From an uncultured Flavobacteriales bacterium (GTDB taxonomy: Bacteria > Bacteroidota > Bacteroidia > Flavobacteriales_G > Salibacteraceae): a DNA stretch of 64,000 bases. The stretch lies in NCBI GenBank assembly GCA_943788775.1, contig CALSRO010000001.1, positions 186,001 through 250,000 on the forward strand, written 5' to 3'. The position numbers were made by a program, and so were the translations under genes. This document shows, piece by piece, positions 17,124-26,057 of this stretch (positions are counted from its first letter, which is position 1; every line of letters begins with the position of its first letter). Under the pieces are notes generated by a model. The model worked only from the letters and a program-made list of their open reading frames with translations, did not search any database and had not been told where the DNA came from.

Positions 17124-18151
17124 GATAGTAGAGGGTTTAAGTTCCATTTGTGTTCGGGGTGCATAAACAAAAATTGGCCTTGAATATATAAAGGAGAATC
17201 GAGATTGTTGATGTATAATCCACCAGTGCCGAGTCCTTGTGGCATACTAACGGTTTTGTAAGCCGCGTATTGTGCGATGGCGTTCAGTCCGACATTGCTT
17301 TCGAGGACAGAGGTTAACCACCATCCGATGCCGCGTTCTTCTGCAAGTTGGATGATGTAACTGGATCGCATTAATCCACCAATCAAGCTTGGTTTAAGAA
17401 TGATAAATTGTGGTTTAATGGTGTCCATCATGGATGCCATTCGACCCGGATTCAGTCCGATGAGTTCTTCGTCCAGCGCAATGTCGATGGGAGTTTCAGC
17501 GCAGAGTTGCGCCATCTCTTCCCATTGATTCACGGCAATGGGTTGTTCGATGGAGTGCAAGCTAAACTCGCTGAGTCGCTTCAATTTTTCCAGTGCATCG
17601 GCAGCTGCGAATGCTCCGTTGGCATCCACACGCAATTCCAATTCGGAGGCACTGAATTCAGTCCGGATCCAGCGAAGCAAATCCAATTCAGATTCAAAAT
17701 CGATGGCGCCTATTTTAATTTTGATGCAAGCAAATCCAGATTTCACTTTTTCTCGGATCTGAGATTTCATAAAATCTATGTCGCCCATCCAAATGAGTCC
17801 ATTGATTAGGATTCCTGTTTTTCCCAGTTCGAATTTTGAGGGTTTGTTTTCAATCCTTCTAGCGATTTCCATCCGAATCATCTCTCGCCCAAAAAGAATA
17901 GAGGGGAAGTCGTCTAGATCGATGTCATTGTCGTGAATGTCGAGTTTGCAAACCTCATCAAGTTTGCCTTCTATCTGCTCTATAGGATCTGGACTGAGTC
18001 CTTCTATGACACTGCACTCCCCAAGGATGGGGGTTTCGAACAGCGGGTCTTGGTAGATTAAAAACCAAGAGTCTTTGCTGCGAAGTACTCCGCGCGAAGT
18101 GCCGCTGGGCTGCTTAAACTGTAGCGTGTATTTTTTCCAGGATAGACTCAT
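17120..18151 (-). CDS. menC: o-Succinylbenzoate synthase (MenC, enolase superfamily)
   Basis: The start ATG at 18151 gives 343 residues; a GTG two codons upstream overlaps the -7 box and is less likely. The enolase-superfamily active site is complete: KIK (IKIKIG) on one strand, metal ligands Asp in RVDANGA, Glu in SIEQP and Asp/Glu in ALDEEL, and the second catalytic Lys in ILKPSLIGG. It dehydrates SHCHC to o-succinylbenzoate. It is followed by menE with a 4-nt overlap. Other men genes are not in the window. Confidence 0.92.
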   Translation of the reverse strand: MSLSWKKYTLQFKQPSGTSRGVLRSKDSWFLIYQDPLFETPILGECSVIEGLSPDPIEQIEGKLDEVCKLDIHDNDIDLDDFPSILFGREMIRMEIARRIENKPSKFELGKTGILINGLIWMGDIDFMKSQIREKVKSGFACIKIKIGAIDFESELDLLRWIRTEFSASELELRVDANGAFAAADALEKLKRLSEFSLHSIEQPIAVNQWEEMAQLCAETPIDIALDEELIGLNPGRMASMMDTIKPQFIILKPSLIGGLMRSSYIIQLAEERGIGWWLTSVLESNVGLNAIAQYAAYKTVSMPQGLGTGGLYINNLDSPLYIQGQFLFMHPEHKWNLNPLLS

Positions 18152-18156
18152 CGGCA

Positions 18157-18164
18157 CGAATATA
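18157..18164 (-). promoter_or_regulatory. Promoter-like -7 box (TATATTCG) 5 nt before menC
   Basis: TATATTCG differs from TAnnTTTG at one base and is separated from the menC ATG by TGCCG. The identical octamer lies 6 nt before folP. A transcript from here would be leaderless or nearly so. Confidence 0.45.
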
Positions 18165-18208
18165 CCGAGTGAGTTGAGTCAAGAATGAGGAAAAAATGGA
18201 ATAAGGAT

Positions 18209-19168
18209 TTATCCTTCTACGTATACGCCCATGTTGCTGAACTTGTCGATTCGCGCTTTGGTGCGCAATTCAGGCTTGATGCGCTTCAAGGAGTCATATT
18301 GTGTCAATATTTCCTTTTTTACGTTTTCAAAAGCTTCCAAGGGATTGGTGTGCGCACCACCCACTGGTTCTTTAATGATGCCATCGATCAAGCCGTTTTT
18401 CAGCATATCGTCAGCAGTCAGTTTCAAAGCATCGGCTGCTTGCTCCTTAAAGTCCCAACTTCTCCATAAAATGGATGAACAAGATTCAGGAGAGATCACA
18501 GAATACCAAGTGTATTCCATCATCAATACTTTGTCAGCTACGCCAATTCCAAGTGCCCCACCAGAAGCTCCTTCTCCAATCACCACAGCGATTACAGGAA
18601 CTTTCAAGTTGAACATTTCATAAATGTTTCGCGCGATTGCTTCCCCTTGACCGCGCTCTTCTGCTTCTAAACCTGGAAATGCACCCGGAGTGTCAATGAA
18701 ACAAACCACTGGCTTGTTGAATTTCTCTGCCATTCGCATCAAACGCAAGGCTTTGCGATATCCTTCAGGATTCGCCATTCCGAAGTTTCGGTATTGACGC
18801 ATTTTGGTGTTGATGCCCTTTTGCTGTCCAACAAACATGAATGTCTTACCATCAATGCTGCCCAATCCGCCTACCATGGCTTTGTCATCGCGTACCCCGC
18901 GATCGCCATGTAGCTCGATGAAATCGCCACCTGTAAGGGCATCTATGTATGCCAATGTATAAGGACGTTCTGGGTGACGGCTGACTTGCACCTTTTGCCA
19001 AGGAGTCAGTTTTTTATAGATCTCTTTCCGAGTGGAAACCACCTTCGCTTCAAGCTCTTTGATCGCGTCTAGCGACTTCAGTTTGCTCTTTTCTTTGACT
19101 TGTTCCAACTTTTCCAATTGGTCCACAAGTTCTTCGATTGGTTTCTCAAAATCTAAATAAACAGCCAT
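18209..19168 (-). CDS. accA: Acetyl-CoA carboxylase carboxyltransferase subunit alpha
   Basis: The 319-residue product is of normal AccA length. It starts [21 protein letters not shown] and contains [67 protein letters not shown] and [11 protein letters not shown], all hallmarks of the crotonase-fold alpha subunit. It works with AccD to transfer the carboxyl group from biotin to acetyl-CoA in fatty acid synthesis. accD is not in the window. A good -7 box lies 23 nt upstream, so it has its own promoter in the short gap after the SGNH-like gene. Confidence 0.97.
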   Translation of the reverse strand: MAVYLDFEKPIEELVDQLEKLEQVKEKSKLKSLDAIKELEAKVVSTRKEIYKKLTPWQKVQVSRHPERPYTLAYIDALTGGDFIELHGDRGVRDDKAMVGGLGSIDGKTFMFVGQQKGINTKMRQYRNFGMANPEGYRKALRLMRMAEKFNKPVVCFIDTPGAFPGLEAEERGQGEAIARNIYEMFNLKVPVIAVVIGEGASGGALGIGVADKVLMMEYTWYSVISPESCSSILWRSWDFKEQAADALKLTADDMLKNGLIDGIIKEPVGGAHTNPLEAFENVKKEILTQYDSLKRIKPELRTKARIDKFSNMGVYVEG

Positions 19169-19191
19169 AAGGATCGCTTTTTAAGAGCGGC

Positions 19192-19199
19192 CAAAGTTA
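19192..19199 (-). promoter_or_regulatory. Promoter -7 box (TAACTTTG) of accA
   Basis: TAACTTTG matches TAnnTTTG perfectly, 23 nt before the accA start. A T-rich TTTT lies at about the -33 position. It sits in the 55-bp gap between accA and the upstream Dlt-like operon. Confidence 0.6.
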
Positions 19200-19223
19200 G
19201 AATTTGATTGTTTATTAAAACAT

Positions 19224-20201
19224 TCATTCCACGGGTACTTTTAAAGCCGTGGACAGCCCCAAAGCTAATTTTCGTTTTCCGTTGGCAGTATAGTGTGAGT
19301 TTGACTTGATTCCTAAAAAGTCGTCTTGTGATAAAAGTGTGGAATGATCAAGCACTTGCACATCCATTGCTTTGAAGTGTTGCAGTAAAATCTGTCTTTG
19401 TTCTAGGGCGTGGTCTTTTAACCAAGAGTGTTTTTCATGGGATAAGCCGTCTAGATTGATTGGAACATAGTGTATTACCATTTTCCAACCTCTAGATTTC
19501 ACTTCGTGAATGATGTCATTAAACAAAGCCAATTGTTCACGCTGAGCCTCTCCCATAACAAATGCAAAGTCCTCTAAATAACTGGTGGCAACAGAATCAC
19601 CTGCTGCCTTTTCCATAAGCATTGCTATGGTTTTTGTTTTCCCATTAATCTCGATGCTTGTGTTTTCCCATTGCTCGGTTTTGGCCAATGTGAGGGACTC
19701 CCGCTTAGATGAAGGATCGTAAAATGTCAGCATCGCACGGTTTAAAAGAGGTATTCTGGTTTGAACCAAAGACAGTTGCTGTTCGATAATGGGTTTGTAA
19801 TACCAATCCAATAGAATATGGTCCGCAAATGCACGATGATTTAATGTAAGAATGATGGTTTTATCCTCTCCAACTTTTGAATCTAAAGCCTTAATCAATG
19901 TCAAGTATGACGATGGTTGATATCCATTGGCGCTGAGTGCTGCAATTTTTTGATCATTCATGAGTATCTTAAGGAAGGCACTAACGCTGGTGTCTGAATC
20001 GCATGCTGAGCCACAATACACATCAGAACAATCTCCTAGGTAAATTATGTCGGCCAATTGAGCGGATTCAAGCTCCGAATGCATGGGTGTGTACTTTTCA
20101 AGATCTTCGGGATATTGCCATTCCGAATATGCCCAATTCATCAAGAAAAGCACACCTAGGAGTACGATCAATTTGAGCGATATGCGTTGCAAGACTCTCA
20201 T
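19224..20201 (-). CDS. SGNH/DltD-like membrane-anchored protein of the Dlt-like operon
   Basis: The 325-residue protein has one N-terminal transmembrane segment (about residues 8-26) and a soluble part that should face the periplasm. It resembles SGNH-fold partners of MBOAT acyltransferases: a GDCS box near residue 57 in the place of the GDS(L) motif, and SNSHYTANGKRKLA near the C-terminus in the place of the catalytic DxxH block. The Asp three residues before the His appears to be Ser here, so the catalytic triad is uncertain. By analogy to DltD and AlgX/AlgJ it would transfer or edit the acyl group outside the inner membrane. It is the last gene of the operon and shares one base with the MBOAT gene. 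Confidence 0.72.
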   Translation of the reverse strand: MRVLQRISLKLIVLLGVLFLMNWAYSEWQYPEDLEKYTPMHSELESAQLADIIYLGDCSDVYCGSACDSDTSVSAFLKILMNDQKIAALSANGYQPSSYLTLIKALDSKVGEDKTIILTLNHRAFADHILLDWYYKPIIEQQLSLVQTRIPLLNRAMLTFYDPSSKRESLTLAKTEQWENTSIEINGKTKTIAMLMEKAAGDSVATSYLEDFAFVMGEAQREQLALFNDIIHEVKSRGWKMVIHYVPINLDGLSHEKHSWLKDHALEQRQILLQHFKAMDVQVLDHSTLLSQDDFLGIKSNSHYTANGKRKLALGLSTALKVPVE

Positions 20202-21634
20202 TAAAAACCTTGATAGATAAGCGGTTGTACACTTGATTCAGTTCCCGCAATGATGGCGTAAATCAGCAAGGAGTAGAATAGCCAACGAAGAACTGCATTT
20301 CGTTTGTCAAGCCATTTTTCGATGTTGTTCCTTACAACGAATTGATCGAACACGAAGAATATGAGAATGGCGATCAAATGATAAGTTGGCCATTGATTAT
20401 ACTCAAAAGTCAGACTGGAATTGGAGTTAGAAAAATCCAGAGCCTTGCGGAACCAATTTAAAGTTTCATGATAGTTGTTCGTCTTAAAGAACTGTGCAGA
20501 AACCACAAAGATGGCCATGGTGCTGATGTGACCAGCTATCCTTCCCAGAGGATTGCTCAGGTGTTTTTTACGGCTTCGCAGGCTTATAATTTCAATGGCC
20601 AAGATTGATCCTTGAATCATTCCGAAAATCACAAAATTCCAACTGCTTCCATGCCAAATTCCCAAGAGTAAAAAGCTAATGAAAATGGACGCCATTATCC
20701 CCCATTTTCTAGGGCTGATTCGCAGCGAAATCCAAAGTGAAAGTGGGGTGTAGATGTAATCCATTACCCAAGTGGATAGGGATATGTGCCACCTGCGCCA
20801 AAAGTCGCTAAGTGATTTTGCGAGGAAGGGTTGTCGAAAGTTTTGAGTAAGCTGAAACCCGAAAAGTCGCCCGCTACCCAAGGCAATGTCAGTATATCCA
20901 CTAAACTCAGTGTAAACCTGAAGTGTGTATAGTACCATGGAGAGCATCATATAAAGCCCAGATGTTTCGCTGTCTGGGATATAGGAAGTTTCAATGATAG
21001 ATCCGATCCAATTGGATATGACAATGAATTTGAATACTCCCCATAGGATGAGCCGAAATCCATGACTGAAATTATCGTATTCAAGGACCCTCGGGGTTTT
21101 GAGTGCAGGTAGGAATCCCGTTGATCGTTCTAACGGACCGGCAAAAATTTTAGGGAAAAAACCCAGGAACGCTATGAAATTGATCAAGCTTTTTTCTGCG
21201 GGATGTGATTTGCGATACACCTCAAATTGATAACCCAAAGCCTGAAACATATAATATGAAAAGCCCAATGGTAGGATCCAATTTAACGCGGGTATGGGGT
21301 TAGGTGAACCCAGCCAATTAGAAAAAAGATCACCAATTCGGTGAAATATGTTGCTGTGCTTTATGGCCACCAAAAGGGCAATATTTCCGAGTAGGGATAG
21401 TAATAAAGCTTGATGTCGCTGCTTTAATTGGTGTTTAGAATCAATCCAAATCGCAGCAGAAAAGTTCATTAAAGTGACGACAAGAAAAGCGCCTGCAAAC
21501 CATAAATCTATCCATGCAAGAAGCCCCACACTTGCCATGGAAATCACATGGTTTCGGAATCGATTCGGTACAAGATAATACGCCAACACCACTGCCAAAA
21601 GAAAGCCAATGAAATATGGTCCAGCTGGATTCAA
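20201..21634 (-). CDS. MBOAT family O-acyltransferase (DltB/AlgI-like)
   Basis: The 477-residue multi-pass membrane protein shows the family block FWRRWHISLSTWVMDYIYTPL and the catalytic-His segment LLLGIWHGSSWNF (His328). KIFAGPLERSTGF is the usual upstream motif. MBOATs of this group move an acyl group from a cytoplasmic carrier to an acceptor across the membrane. An acyl carrier protein gene lies 2 nt upstream, which favours a DltB-type role over AlgI-type acetylation from an unknown donor. The acceptor is unknown; teichoic acids are not expected in this phylum. Confidence 0.93.
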   Translation of the reverse strand: MNPAGPYFIGFLLAVVLAYYLVPNRFRNHVISMASVGLLAWIDLWFAGAFLVVTLMNFSAAIWIDSKHQLKQRHQALLLSLLGNIALLVAIKHSNIFHRIGDLFSNWLGSPNPIPALNWILPLGFSYYMFQALGYQFEVYRKSHPAEKSLINFIAFLGFFPKIFAGPLERSTGFLPALKTPRVLEYDNFSHGFRLILWGVFKFIVISNWIGSIIETSYIPDSETSGLYMMLSMVLYTLQVYTEFSGYTDIALGSGRLFGFQLTQNFRQPFLAKSLSDFWRRWHISLSTWVMDYIYTPLSLWISLRISPRKWGIMASIFISFLLLGIWHGSSWNFVIFGMIQGSILAIEIISLRSRKKHLSNPLGRIAGHISTMAIFVVSAQFFKTNNYHETLNWFRKALDFSNSNSSLTFEYNQWPTYHLIAILIFFVFDQFVVRNNIEKWLDKRNAVLRWLFYSLLIYAIIAGTESSVQPLIYQGF

Positions 21635-21636
21635 TG

Positions 21637-21879
21637 TTAGGCCTGTGAGGATTGAATAAGCTGAATGATATCTCCCACTTTTTTGAGTTTAAGCACCTCG
21701 AATAATGAAAATTTCACCTTGAAGTGTCGTTGAATTTTGGCAATTAATGTGGCGTGATTCAATGAATCCCAATCATCTACATCGTGTGCGGTGGTTTCTG
21801 TGCTCACAACCAAACTCGGGTTGGATAATACAGACTGGAATATCGGTTGCAGTTCAAGTAATATTTCGGATTCGGACAT
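21637..21879 (-). CDS. Acyl carrier protein (DltC-like)
   Basis: The 80-residue protein has the ACP four-helix pattern with VDDWDSLNHATLI; Ser39 is the expected phosphopantetheine site. The motif DxWDSL is more like DltC and other discrete peptidyl carrier proteins than FabD-type ACP (DSLDxVEL). It would carry the amino acid or acyl group activated by the ligase encoded upstream. It lies between the GNAT gene (3-nt gap) and the MBOAT gene (2-nt gap). Confidence 0.9.
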   Translation of the reverse strand: MSESEILLELQPIFQSVLSNPSLVVSTETTAHDVDDWDSLNHATLIAKIQRHFKVKFSLFEVLKLKKVGDIIQLIQSSQA

Positions 21880-21882
21880 TGG

Positions 21883-22617
21883 CTAAATGGTAAACTTCAA
21901 TAAATATAAATGACCACAAATTTGCATTCCAAGCCTCGTCCAAGCATCTGCACTTTTTTGAGTCGCCTGTGCCATAACAGGGAGGTCGGCACTTTTAAGT
22001 GCCTCAATCCAACAGTGTCGGAATAAGTCGGAACCAATTCCTTGATTTCGAAATTGGGGCTCGGTGTAACAGTGATAGATTCCTGAACTCGCTGAATTGC
22101 AAAACACCATGGCGGTGGCTATGGCCTGATTGTTTTGGCGCGCCAAAAAGAATCTATAATGAGCATCCTTTCCGTTCCATATTCTAGGGTCTACCGTATG
22201 AAATGAGTTACTGGTAACCCGGCACCATTCATTTAATTCATTTTGACTTTTGACCTCAATAATATCAATAAGGCTGCTGCTGGGATTTGCAGGTATGGGT
22301 GAATTATCTGCATATAATATTGGCCATTCTGCAATTGGCATTATTTTGGCATTCTGCAGATCTTCTTTGTACTCAGTTAGCTGTTCTTCATTGAGAATGT
22401 TGAAATTGGGATGCTTCCCAGTTCGAATTTCATTCTTAACTTCTGAAATTATATTGAGATCAAGTTGTAGGTCGTAGATATAATTTGGCCAAGAATTGAT
22501 TGGACTCTGAACGGAACGATAGCCCCGATTAACCGTTTTGTTAAGATCTGAATTAACCTGAAGCTGGTCAAAGAGATCAAACATGTTTTTTTGCACAATC
22601 ATGTTCTTCACGGCCAT
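21883..22617 (-). CDS. GNAT family acetyltransferase within the Dlt-like operon
   Basis: The 244-residue product has an unassigned N-terminal part (1-120) and a C-terminal GNAT domain (about 125-244). FLARQNNQAIATAMVFCNS, GIYHCYTEPQFRNQGIGSDLF and AWTRLGMQICG mark the domain; RNQGIG is the acetyl-CoA pyrophosphate-binding motif. Its place between the ligase (10-nt overlap) and the carrier protein (3-nt gap) implies a role in the same pathway. It might N-acylate the carrier-bound amino acid or the acceptor. That is inference; DltABCD operons do not normally contain such a gene. Confidence 0.85.
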   Translation of the reverse strand: MAVKNMIVQKNMFDLFDQLQVNSDLNKTVNRGYRSVQSPINSWPNYIYDLQLDLNIISEVKNEIRTGKHPNFNILNEEQLTEYKEDLQNAKIMPIAEWPILYADNSPIPANPSSSLIDIIEVKSQNELNEWCRVTSNSFHTVDPRIWNGKDAHYRFFLARQNNQAIATAMVFCNSASSGIYHCYTEPQFRNQGIGSDLFRHCWIEALKSADLPVMAQATQKSADAWTRLGMQICGHLYLLKFTI

Positions 22618-23996
22618 TCACTTAGGGATTCAACAAACTTAATTCTAGCAGGGCGAATATCACTTGACAAATGGTTGATTTTACTCACCAATTCCTCATT
22701 GTAGGGCCCCTCAATTTCAACCAGCGAAATCACTAAACCTTTTTCCTGCTGAAAGGCCCTGCACTGAATGATTCGATTTCCGGCCAGTTTAGCAACAGAG
22801 CTTTCCATTGCTTCTAGATTTTGCCGAATGCCAAGTGATTTGATTTGTCGGTCTTTTCGTTTTACAAAGACCAATTCATTTGCTTCGTTTTGATAGGCTA
22901 AGTCACCGGTTTTAAACCATAAATGATCTTCGTGCATTTCAAAAATCTCGTCTTTTTCATTATCACTTAAATAACCATTGAATACCTGTGGACCCGACAC
23001 CCAGATCTCGCCAATGCCATGTTCGTTAGCGTCATGAAGCAGCACGTTTTGATGTTTAACAGCAGTGCCAATTGGCACCGAACCTGACTTCAATTCTTTG
23101 ATTTTATATGCAGTAATGAATATTCCAGCCTCGCTTGGGCCGTATAAGTTCCAATTGGTCGCATTGGGGGAGCATTGGCTCCAATCCGTCACAAGATCAT
23201 AGGTCAATGTCTCAGCACCAAAGAAGACATGATTCAAATGAGGTAAGCTTATTTCTGAGAAGTATGGTTTTAAAAGATGGATCATAGAGGGTGGACACAC
23301 AAGGGTGGTCAATGCGTGTTCCTGAGCCAATTTAATGGCATGTAAACTTCGATTTTCCTCTTCCTTCAAAATGCAGATGGACGCACCGATGCACAATGGA
23401 ATCAGGATGGAGATAATGGACATATCAAATTTCAAATCGGCAAATTGCAAAAACCGATCATCGGTTTTTAGTCCATGATCCAAATCAAGGAACGAGTCAA
23501 CGAGGCAATTCAGATTTGAATAGCTGATAGGAACATATTTTGGAATTCCGGTTGTGCCAGATGTGCTCAGGATATATGCAAGATGATCACTATGTGGTAG
23601 ATTAAATTTGCTTTGTATCGAGGAGCTTATGCCACGAGTGCCAATGATTTCAACCTCATCAGGACCAAAATGAATATCGTGTGAGCTGAGAACTAATCTA
23701 ATATCTAGGTCGTTGATTTTTTGGCTTAGAGATATTTGCTGTTCCCGAAAATCAAGAGGGACGTATGTTTTGCCCGTGAGCCATATAGCGATGATGGAAG
23801 CGTACGTTTCGAAGTCATGTTTTGTTGCGACCGCGATGCGCTGTTGGTCCACCTCCACAAGCCTCTTTGCGATTCCAAAGACCAAATTCGAGAAATCATC
23901 ATACTTCACTTCGGAATCTGAATCGAAAAGTGCTAATTGACTTTTGCGTTTAACAAATTGCTCTAAAAAAAGCTCCTGAATAGGTCGAGGTGACAT
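22608..23996 (-). CDS. Adenylating ligase (DltA-like, AMP-binding superfamily)
   Basis: The 462-residue protein has the ordered core motifs of amino-acid adenylation domains: STSGTTGIPKYVPIS (A3), FADLKFDMSI (A4, with the Asp that in amino-acid-activating enzymes binds the alpha-amino group), NLYGPSEAG (A5), WFKTGDLA (A7) and VKRKDRQIKSLGIR (A8). The C-terminal A10 motif with the catalytic Lys is not seen; the frame ends at SLSEWP, just where it would be expected. The gene is first in the Dlt-like operon. It probably loads an amino acid on the carrier protein. Compared with true DltA (about 500 residues) it is slightly short. Confidence 0.85.
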   Translation of the reverse strand: MSPRPIQELFLEQFVKRKSQLALFDSDSEVKYDDFSNLVFGIAKRLVEVDQQRIAVATKHDFETYASIIAIWLTGKTYVPLDFREQQISLSQKINDLDIRLVLSSHDIHFGPDEVEIIGTRGISSSIQSKFNLPHSDHLAYILSTSGTTGIPKYVPISYSNLNCLVDSFLDLDHGLKTDDRFLQFADLKFDMSIISILIPLCIGASICILKEEENRSLHAIKLAQEHALTTLVCPPSMIHLLKPYFSEISLPHLNHVFFGAETLTYDLVTDWSQCSPNATNWNLYGPSEAGIFITAYKIKELKSGSVPIGTAVKHQNVLLHDANEHGIGEIWVSGPQVFNGYLSDNEKDEIFEMHEDHLWFKTGDLAYQNEANELVFVKRKDRQIKSLGIRQNLEAMESSVAKLAGNRIIQCRAFQQEKGLVISLVEIEGPYNEELVSKINHLSSDIRPARIKFVESLSEWP

Positions 23997-24034
23997 GCAG
24001 AGTAGGAATTGGAAATGATGATTTTAGGGTCGGA

Positions 24035-24042
24035 CGAACCTA
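24035..24042 (-). promoter_or_regulatory. Candidate -7 box (TAGGTTCG) of the Dlt-like operon
   Basis: TAGGTTCG, one mismatch from TAnnTTTG, lies 38 nt before the ligase start on the minus strand. It overlaps the dyad at 24039-24051. Confidence 0.35.
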
Positions 24043-24051
24043 AGACTTAGG
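24039..24051. promoter_or_regulatory. Perfect dyad CCTAAGACTTAGG between the Dlt-like operon and the M48 gene
   Basis: Six bases, a one-base centre, then six bases in exact inverted symmetry. The dyad sits in the 76-bp divergent region and covers part of the candidate -7 box of the Dlt-like operon, so a repressor bound here could block that promoter. No regulator gene is adjacent. Confidence 0.4.
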
Positions 24052-24072
24052 ATTGAATATTAAATTGCAGGC

Positions 24073-26040
24073 ATGAATTTTAAGTTTTTACTTGTTCAAT
24101 TATTTGCCATTGCTTTTTCAATGTCAAGTCATGCGCAATGGGATTGGGAGAAGGATAAATCGAAAACTGAGTCTAAGCCTGATGTGGAACGAAAGTCTGG
24201 TTCAATGGCAGACTACACCGTTCCGTCCTATGCCTATGATCCACAACAACTTTATGAATATATCCTGACGGATTTGCAGGGTTACCCAAATCCAGGGTGG
24301 CAAAAGGATTATGCGAAGGAGGTATCATCGGTGCCAGAAAAACTTAGAAAAGACAGCTTTTTGATATTTGGCTGGACTGAGTGGGGAAACGTACTCAATG
24401 AAATTGTTCGAGATTTTGCTCCAAAATCATCTTTCAATCGTGACTATTCCATTTTCATCTTAAAGGATCCGTCAACAAATGCGGGAGCATACGAAGGCGG
24501 TTTAATATTGGTGAATATTGGCTTGCTCGCGGATATCGAAACGTTGGACGAGCTTCGAATGATTTTGGCGCACGAAATGGGGCATGTGCATCATCATCAC
24601 CCTTTTTTGGGTTATTCAGAATATCGCAAAATGCGACAAGAACAGATGACCTATGCTGTTATTGGCGGTGTATTTGGAGGACTCGTTGGCAGTGTACTTT
24701 CTTACTCATTGCAAGGAATGGCCATTAGTAATTTCAAGGCGAATAGTCGCAGACAAGAAACCCAAGCGGATGACTTTGCTGGGTTGGCTATGTTGGATCA
24801 CAACTACTCGGTCGAGAATGGATCTAGAATTTACAAATACTTTAACGCTGATCTGGAGCGAATGAAATATCGTCTCGGATATGACCCTTCGCAGGCAAAT
24901 TGGGGTAGCACCCACCCGGATCCATTGGATAGGTATGTGGCTGTGAATGAGTCGTATGGTAAGAATGACGCGTCAAGATATAAACACCCTGATGGTTTTA
25001 TTGAATTGCGAGAAAGAGCAAGAGCGGCAAAGCTCGATATACTCTTAGAAAAGAAGGCTTATCGAGAAGTAGTAGATGTTGGATGGCACTATCTGCTGAA
25101 GGATAACGACAATAAAATGGTGAAAAGCAAAATGCTAAAAGCTTTGGAGCGAATGCGAGAAAGCTATCAAGTGAATTATTTTTTGGGTCGTGTGCTTACT
25201 GAAGGGTATAAAATTGACAATGACTTACAACAACAAATTGCAGATGAGGATATGAGCACAGATGAGGCAAAGGAGTTTGCTCGTGCTATTTTAAGAATGA
25301 CGGATTCTAAAGGCGGGACTCCGTTCCCTCTTAACGTGACTTTCGCTGAAATGCGTCATTACGCAATGGCTGATTTAGGTAAAGCAAGTGAATTGGAAGA
25401 ACGGTTTTATCTAGAAAGTCGAAAAGATCAACGCGCTATTGATGAAGACTTCATCCGAGATTATATTAACGATGGAGGAAAATATCCAGCCTTAGCTAAA
25501 TACCTTCTTGATCCAAGCAATACAGCTATGAGTCAGGCTCTATGCATTCCATTATACATGGAGATGGAAAACGGAAAATATTTGCCTGTTGAATATAAGG
25601 ATTGCGATAAACAATCGAATTGGGAGTATCTGCTAAAAACAGTTCGCGAAGACCATCCAAATGTGAGTATGTTGACTTTTAGCCAAACCGATAAAATTGA
25701 TTCGACAGTGGCTCGAGATATGCAAGCGATGTGTTCTCTGTTTGGCTTTAAACGAAGGGCGAATACGCAGCGCCTAAACTTGCTTAAGGTGGAGCCGAGC
25801 GTAGCAAACTACCTCATCGAAAATGAAGTGAGGTATGTAATCTTTGTGGATTATGTGGAGGGTAAGACAAGTGCATTAGTGCAATGTCAAGAAGTTGATT
25901 TGTACCGAGAAACCGTCATTCAGAATTTGGAGTTTTCTAAATCAAAGTACAGGCGTGATTCAAAGTACATTCCCAAAAGGATCAAGAAGAGCTATAAGCA
26001 CATGAAATCGCGTGGTAAAACTGAATTCAAAGTGATTTAG
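24073..26040 (+). CDS. M48-type zinc metallopeptidase, secreted (first of a tandem pair)
   Basis: The 655-residue protein has a signal peptide ending near SSHAQ, then WDWEKDKS. The metal site is HEMGH at 167-171 inside LRMILAHEMGHVHHHHPF, and the third-ligand region QETQADDFAGLAML follows after about 60 residues. GSTHPDPLDR matches the substrate-side His block of M48 enzymes. The C-terminal 330 residues (from about GWHYLLKD) have no family that I recognise, but they are shared with the next gene. The protein probably acts in the periplasm on misfolded or specific envelope proteins. A hydrophobic Gly-rich segment after the HEMGH motif might insert in a membrane. Confidence 0.88.
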   Translation: MNFKFLLVQLFAIAFSMSSHAQWDWEKDKSKTESKPDVERKSGSMADYTVPSYAYDPQQLYEYILTDLQGYPNPGWQKDYAKEVSSVPEKLRKDSFLIFGWTEWGNVLNEIVRDFAPKSSFNRDYSIFILKDPSTNAGAYEGGLILVNIGLLADIETLDELRMILAHEMGHVHHHHPFLGYSEYRKMRQEQMTYAVIGGVFGGLVGSVLSYSLQGMAISNFKANSRRQETQADDFAGLAMLDHNYSVENGSRIYKYFNADLERMKYRLGYDPSQANWGSTHPDPLDRYVAVNESYGKNDASRYKHPDGFIELRERARAAKLDILLEKKAYREVVDVGWHYLLKDNDNKMVKSKMLKALERMRESYQVNYFLGRVLTEGYKIDNDLQQQIADEDMSTDEAKEFARAILRMTDSKGGTPFPLNVTFAEMRHYAMADLGKASELEERFYLESRKDQRAIDEDFIRDYINDGGKYPALAKYLLDPSNTAMSQALCIPLYMEMENGKYLPVEYKDCDKQSNWEYLLKTVREDHPNVSMLTFSQTDKIDSTVARDMQAMCSLFGFKRRANTQRLNLLKVEPSVANYLIENEVRYVIFVDYVEGKTSALVQCQEVDLYRETVIQNLEFSKSKYRRDSKYIPKRIKKSYKHMKSRGKTEFKVI

Positions 26041-26057
26041 AAATTACTGTCTAATCT

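Noticed and set aside
19224..23996. True teichoic acid D-alanylation operon
   Set aside because: lpxA and three T9SS proteins show a Gram-negative Bacteroidota. The presence of a GNAT and the altered SGNH motif also differ from dltABCD.
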